A stretch of 64,000 nucleotides of DNA, from positions 14,446,001-14,510,000 of the forward strand of contig NC_056046.1 of NCBI RefSeq assembly GCF_004379255.2, read 5' to 3'. Positions 60,680 through 64,000 of this stretch are shown here, piece by piece. Numbering within the stretch: position 1 is the stretch's first letter; each line of letters starts with the position of its first letter. Origin of the DNA: Salvia splendens (Eukaryota > Streptophyta > Magnoliopsida > Lamiales > Lamiaceae). Under the pieces are notes generated by a model. That model worked only from the letters and a program-made list of their open reading frames with translations, was not told where the DNA came from and did not search any database. A program made the position numbers and the translations under genes.

Positions 60680-61456
60680 CACAGTTTCCCACAAATCAAG
60701 CCGTAGAGTGTTACAAGTGCCATCACAAGCGATTGATCTGCACGCGCCTCCACAGTTAATCTCAACACATCTTCTCCCAAAACAACCCCTTCTGCTGATT
60801 GCTTTCGTGTTGCCTGAAAATATTTTAAAAAATGTTAAATCTTCAGTAACAAATTACATCGCCTTTTATTAATCATTATTTAACACTTATTTAAATAGAT
60901 TAATTATTTAATTAACTAACCTCAGCCAAAATCTGGCCGGAAAAGTCTGTGATCTTCAGATTTGATTTCCCTTCAAATCCTGTGATTGTGTAACTGCTTT
61001 CATCACATCCCACTGAAACTTGGCACGAATTATCCTTTCTCAAAATCCCGCCATTTCGCCTTACTCGAATGTACGGTTTCTCCATTCTCACGACTGAATC
61101 GATCCATTTGAATCCCTCCCAACTTCCAAACCCCAATTTCTGCAAAAATCCGAAAAATCAACTGTCTCAGCACAAATTCACAAATCAATAGCATATAAAT
61201 TAACAACCGAAATCGAGTTTCGAATTACCTTTCTGTTTAAAGAGAAGAGGATATTGCCGGTGGAGTCCATGAGAAAGGCCTTGCTGCTGCATCTCTGTTG
61301 ATAATTATCGACTCGGAAGGCGACGTTTCCGACGGAATTGAAGACGGTGCAACCATTTCCATGGCAGACGAGTGATTTCATCCAAATCGTGAACGTCTCC
61401 TTCTCCGATGAAGATGAACAAGTGTTTGCCGATGGATTCGGGTGAACTTTCGCCAT
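60680..61456 (-). CDS. LURP-one-related (LOR) protein, copy 2
   Basis: Exons: 61229-61456, 60921-61139 and 60680-60814, with GT/AG borders in phase 0 (193 aa). Intron positions are the same as in copy 1. The LOR blocks are FTIWMKSLVCHGNGCTVFNS, VAFRVDNYQQR, FLMDSTGNILFSLNRK, KLGFGSWEGFKWIDS, KITDFSGQILAE and VVLGEDVLRLTVEARADQSL, ending LICGKL. A tubby-like fold is known for the family; the role of this member is unknown. Same orientation as copy 1, so the pair looks like an expanded tandem duplication. Confidence 0.94.
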
Positions 61457-62441
61457 CGATTTTGATTTAATTTGTGGATTAATTGGAAAACTGAAGCCCT
61501 AATTTGTGTGTGTTTTTCGAGTTCACGGAAACGGTGTATGTATATTATATATATAGACCTTTATGTGATGAGCGAATGAAGGCTCCTTTGTGTAAACTTT
61601 AATTAACGATTAATTTATTTGGGTCATTTAATTAACTAAATAAGTAATTAAATATTTGAAAGCAGTATTATTACGACATGCTAATTTATTTGTTTTTATT
61701 GGAGTTTGGCGTCACTAAAGGTCGACAAATTTCCTTTACTTAATGGAGCGACCACTATGTAATTAAATTTGTATTTACAAATAATCAAAAAGTTAAGTGG
61801 TGGTGGACCCTAAGTGCTTCTCCTGAAACTTTAATTAAAGTTTCATTGTTATTTATATATATGAAATTTGTAACATTGCGCATGACGTAGGTGATACGAT
61901 AATGTATATTTATCAGTTACCAAACAAATTTTCTCATAATATTAAATTTGTGATCTTATCTGTTCTATTGATTAAATGTATCTTTGAGGGGATTATTACG
62001 TTTCATGTGGCATTAGTAAGATGACAGTTAGTATATATCTTTTCTATGTTTATCTTTAATTAAAATTTACTAGTATAAGAAAACCCTAATCTTGCCTCCT
62101 CACTATGGAGGGAGATCGTTTTAACTTTTAACTTTTACACTACTTTTCTAATTAAAAAGGCATAAAGTTTATTTGCCACACAATTTCCAAATCGCATTAA
62201 CATTACATCAATATTACAACTAACATATTTTGGTTTTTGACATAATTTTGCTTTCAAAGAACTGAACTTCCAATTATTTCGAAATTTTGTGCAATCTCCA
62301 AATTATGACTAATTGATATCATAATTGCAAACATCTAATTAAAATGTTCCAATTACTTCGAAATTTTGTGCTATCACCAAATTATGACGAATTGATATCA
62401 TCATTACAAACATCTAATTACAATGTTTAATTTATTGATCA
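61457..62441. other. LOR copy 2 upstream region and AT-rich DNA
   Basis: TATATTATATATATAGACC near 61540-61558 is a possible TATA region for LOR copy 2. An imperfect direct repeat of about 80 bp occurs at about 62262-62340 and 62345-62425 (TTCGAAATTTTGTGC). No gene seen. Confidence 0.45.
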
Positions 62442-62806
62442 TTTAAGTTACATATAGATACTTGAATATCAATCACATGAAGTTTCATGAATTTAAAGAC
62501 AAATTTTATAGATCCAATATAAAACAAAAAAATGCGTATATTTAAGCATAATTAATTACCCTTTAAATTACTATGAGATTCGTTTGATATCGATAGATTC
62601 AGAAATTAAGTGGCATTCTAATCGTTTAAGTTACATATAGATATATACTTGAATATCAATCACATGATCAAGTTTCATGAATTTAAAGACAAATTTTATA
62701 GATCAAATATAAAACAAAAAAAATATGTATATTTAAGCATAATTACCCTTTAAATTACTATGGGAGTCGTTTGATATCGATAGATTCAGAAATTAAGCTG
62801 CATTCT
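62442..62806. repeat. Tandem duplication, unit about 183 bp
   Basis: Two direct copies, about 62442-62623 and 62624-62806. Both start TTAAGTTACATATAGATA, contain CATGAATTTAAAGACAAATT and end near CAGAAATTAAG..GCATTCTAAT. They differ by a few bases and small indels. No coding content. Confidence 0.88.
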
Positions 62807-64000
62807 AATCGAAAAGTATTTAGAAAACGCTGCATTTGCACTTAAAAATATTATCTGCACGTTTCGGGCCAAACATTAATTATTAAATTGTCATAGTAGT
62901 TTATTTTTTATGAGTATGATGATTTTATTTGTCTGTCTTTACTTGAGCACACGGTTGTTGGACAGAAAAAAAGACTGGGCAAAAACTGCAATAAAACTTT
63001 TCGAGTTCAATTATGTATGTATGTCTGCCTGTCTATATATATAAATAATTGAAGAAAAAAGTACCTTTGGAAAGATGCCGTAATCCCCCTCAAAAAGAAT
63101 AAGAAGATGTCATTACTAATATGGAATCCATAAACAGATACACTTATTAGGTAGACAACCAAGTTGCCCACATCACATAATATATAGTTTAGTTCTTTTA
63201 TTATTAATTAAGATTTTTGCAACGGTTCAAAGCCTCAAAGGATTACTGTAGGAATGCACTTACTTAGACCCCATATTTCTTTGTAATTTAGTGCGAGGGC
63301 ATATGCATGTTTACACAAAATTTGGTGTATCTAATGTACATATATGATAAATTATTTTAGGATTCATAATATGGGAACTAAAAATTGATCCTAACCATTA
63401 ATCGTTTCAAACGATGATAACTGATAAGCATGATTGTGTAACATAATTTTTCAAAATAAGTATCCTGATGAATTCATATTTCTTTTCAAGAACAATTTTA
63501 TGAAAAAGTTTCATTTAGTCCAATTTGACATAATTTGATAGCGGAATGATGAATTAGTTTGTCATATTCTTAATTTTATGGGACTACAGTTTTAGGCAGG
63601 GAACAAATTTATGATGAAAATCTTAATTTTAAATATGGGATGAATCTCTTTAATTAGTACATTTACGCATAATTTTCGTAAAATGCATTAATTTTGCATA
63701 AAAATCGAAAATTGAAAAACAAATTATATTATTGGTACAACGTTGTAAGTGCATGTGTATAACCAAAAATGACATAAATATAAGTATTTTACAACAATTA
63801 ATCATCCATATGTTTCAAATGACAATTGACTAAATCAAACACAGTCAAAGACCCAGGATCTAAATTTCTGAAAGTAATATAGTGTGAGGGATAAATTATT
63901 TATGTGATTGAAAAAATAATTAATGAAGTCTCGGTCAAATACAAATCCAAATCTTGGATCAGAGTTCAAGTTCTGAAGCATCTCCATATTTATGTACAAT
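62807..64000. other. AT-rich intergenic DNA to window end
   Basis: No gene, RNA or element recognised. Confidence 0.5.

Overview
The window is nuclear DNA from a flowering plant. The evidence is intron-rich genes of plant-only families (LIM, remorin, tetraspanin, DYW-class PPR, LURP-one-related, ATL-type RING), long AT-rich intergenic DNA, and many plant transposable elements. A eudicot of the asterid/Lamiales type is my inference from the overall style of the genes and elements; I cannot prove it from the sequence. No RNA gene, CRISPR array or prokaryotic feature was seen.

Layout. 1-3.5 kb: AT-rich DNA and a decayed PIF/Harbinger transposase element. 4-4.6 kb: RING-H2 gene (+). 5.0-12.0 kb: three clean host genes on the minus strand, namely a tetraspanin (11 exons), a two-LIM protein (5 exons) and a remorin (5 exons). 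12.5-32 kb: a transposon-rich block with a Tourist-like MITE, an internally deleted Harbinger copy, an ORF1-bearing Harbinger element interrupted by an Athila/Tat-like LTR+gag fragment and a solo LTR, a transposase-bearing Harbinger element, Stowaway-like MITEs and a hAT MITE. 32.6-36.7 kb: NT-C2/coiled-coil gene (+). 37.5-37.9 kb: ankyrin-repeat pseudogene (-). 38.9-41.5 kb: DYW-class PPR gene with a separate presequence exon (-). 42.8-48 kb: long-TIR element, a MITE inserted into its own family, a LURP-one-related gene (-) and a TRIM. 49-53.4 kb: decayed Ty1/copia element (-). 53.8-60.2 kb: a second ORF1-only and a second transposase-only Harbinger element. 60.7-61.5 kb: a second LURP-one-related gene (-). 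61.5-64 kb: AT-rich DNA with a local tandem duplication.

Most notable result. PIF/Harbinger transposition normally needs two proteins, a Myb/SANT-like ORF1 protein and a DDE transposase, usually encoded in one element. Here every protein-bearing Harbinger element carries only one of them: three have transposase alone (1.75-3.52, 27.10-29.06 and 58.20-60.22 kb) and two have ORF1 alone (18.06-24.71 and 53.79-55.69 kb). The ORF1 element at 18-24.7 kb and the transposase element at 27-29 kb also share their terminal region, TATA/5' leader and 3' non-coding end, so different ORFs sit in the same cis-acting chassis. This suggests a split, two-component transposon system with its own MITEs (14.0 kb and 45.3-46.0 kb). 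All carriers here show lesions, so any activity would need intact copies elsewhere.

Exon coordinates come from reading GT/AG sites by eye with frame continuity. They are well supported for the tetraspanin, LIM, remorin, NT-C2, PPR and LURP-one-related genes, and uncertain for the RING gene 5' end.
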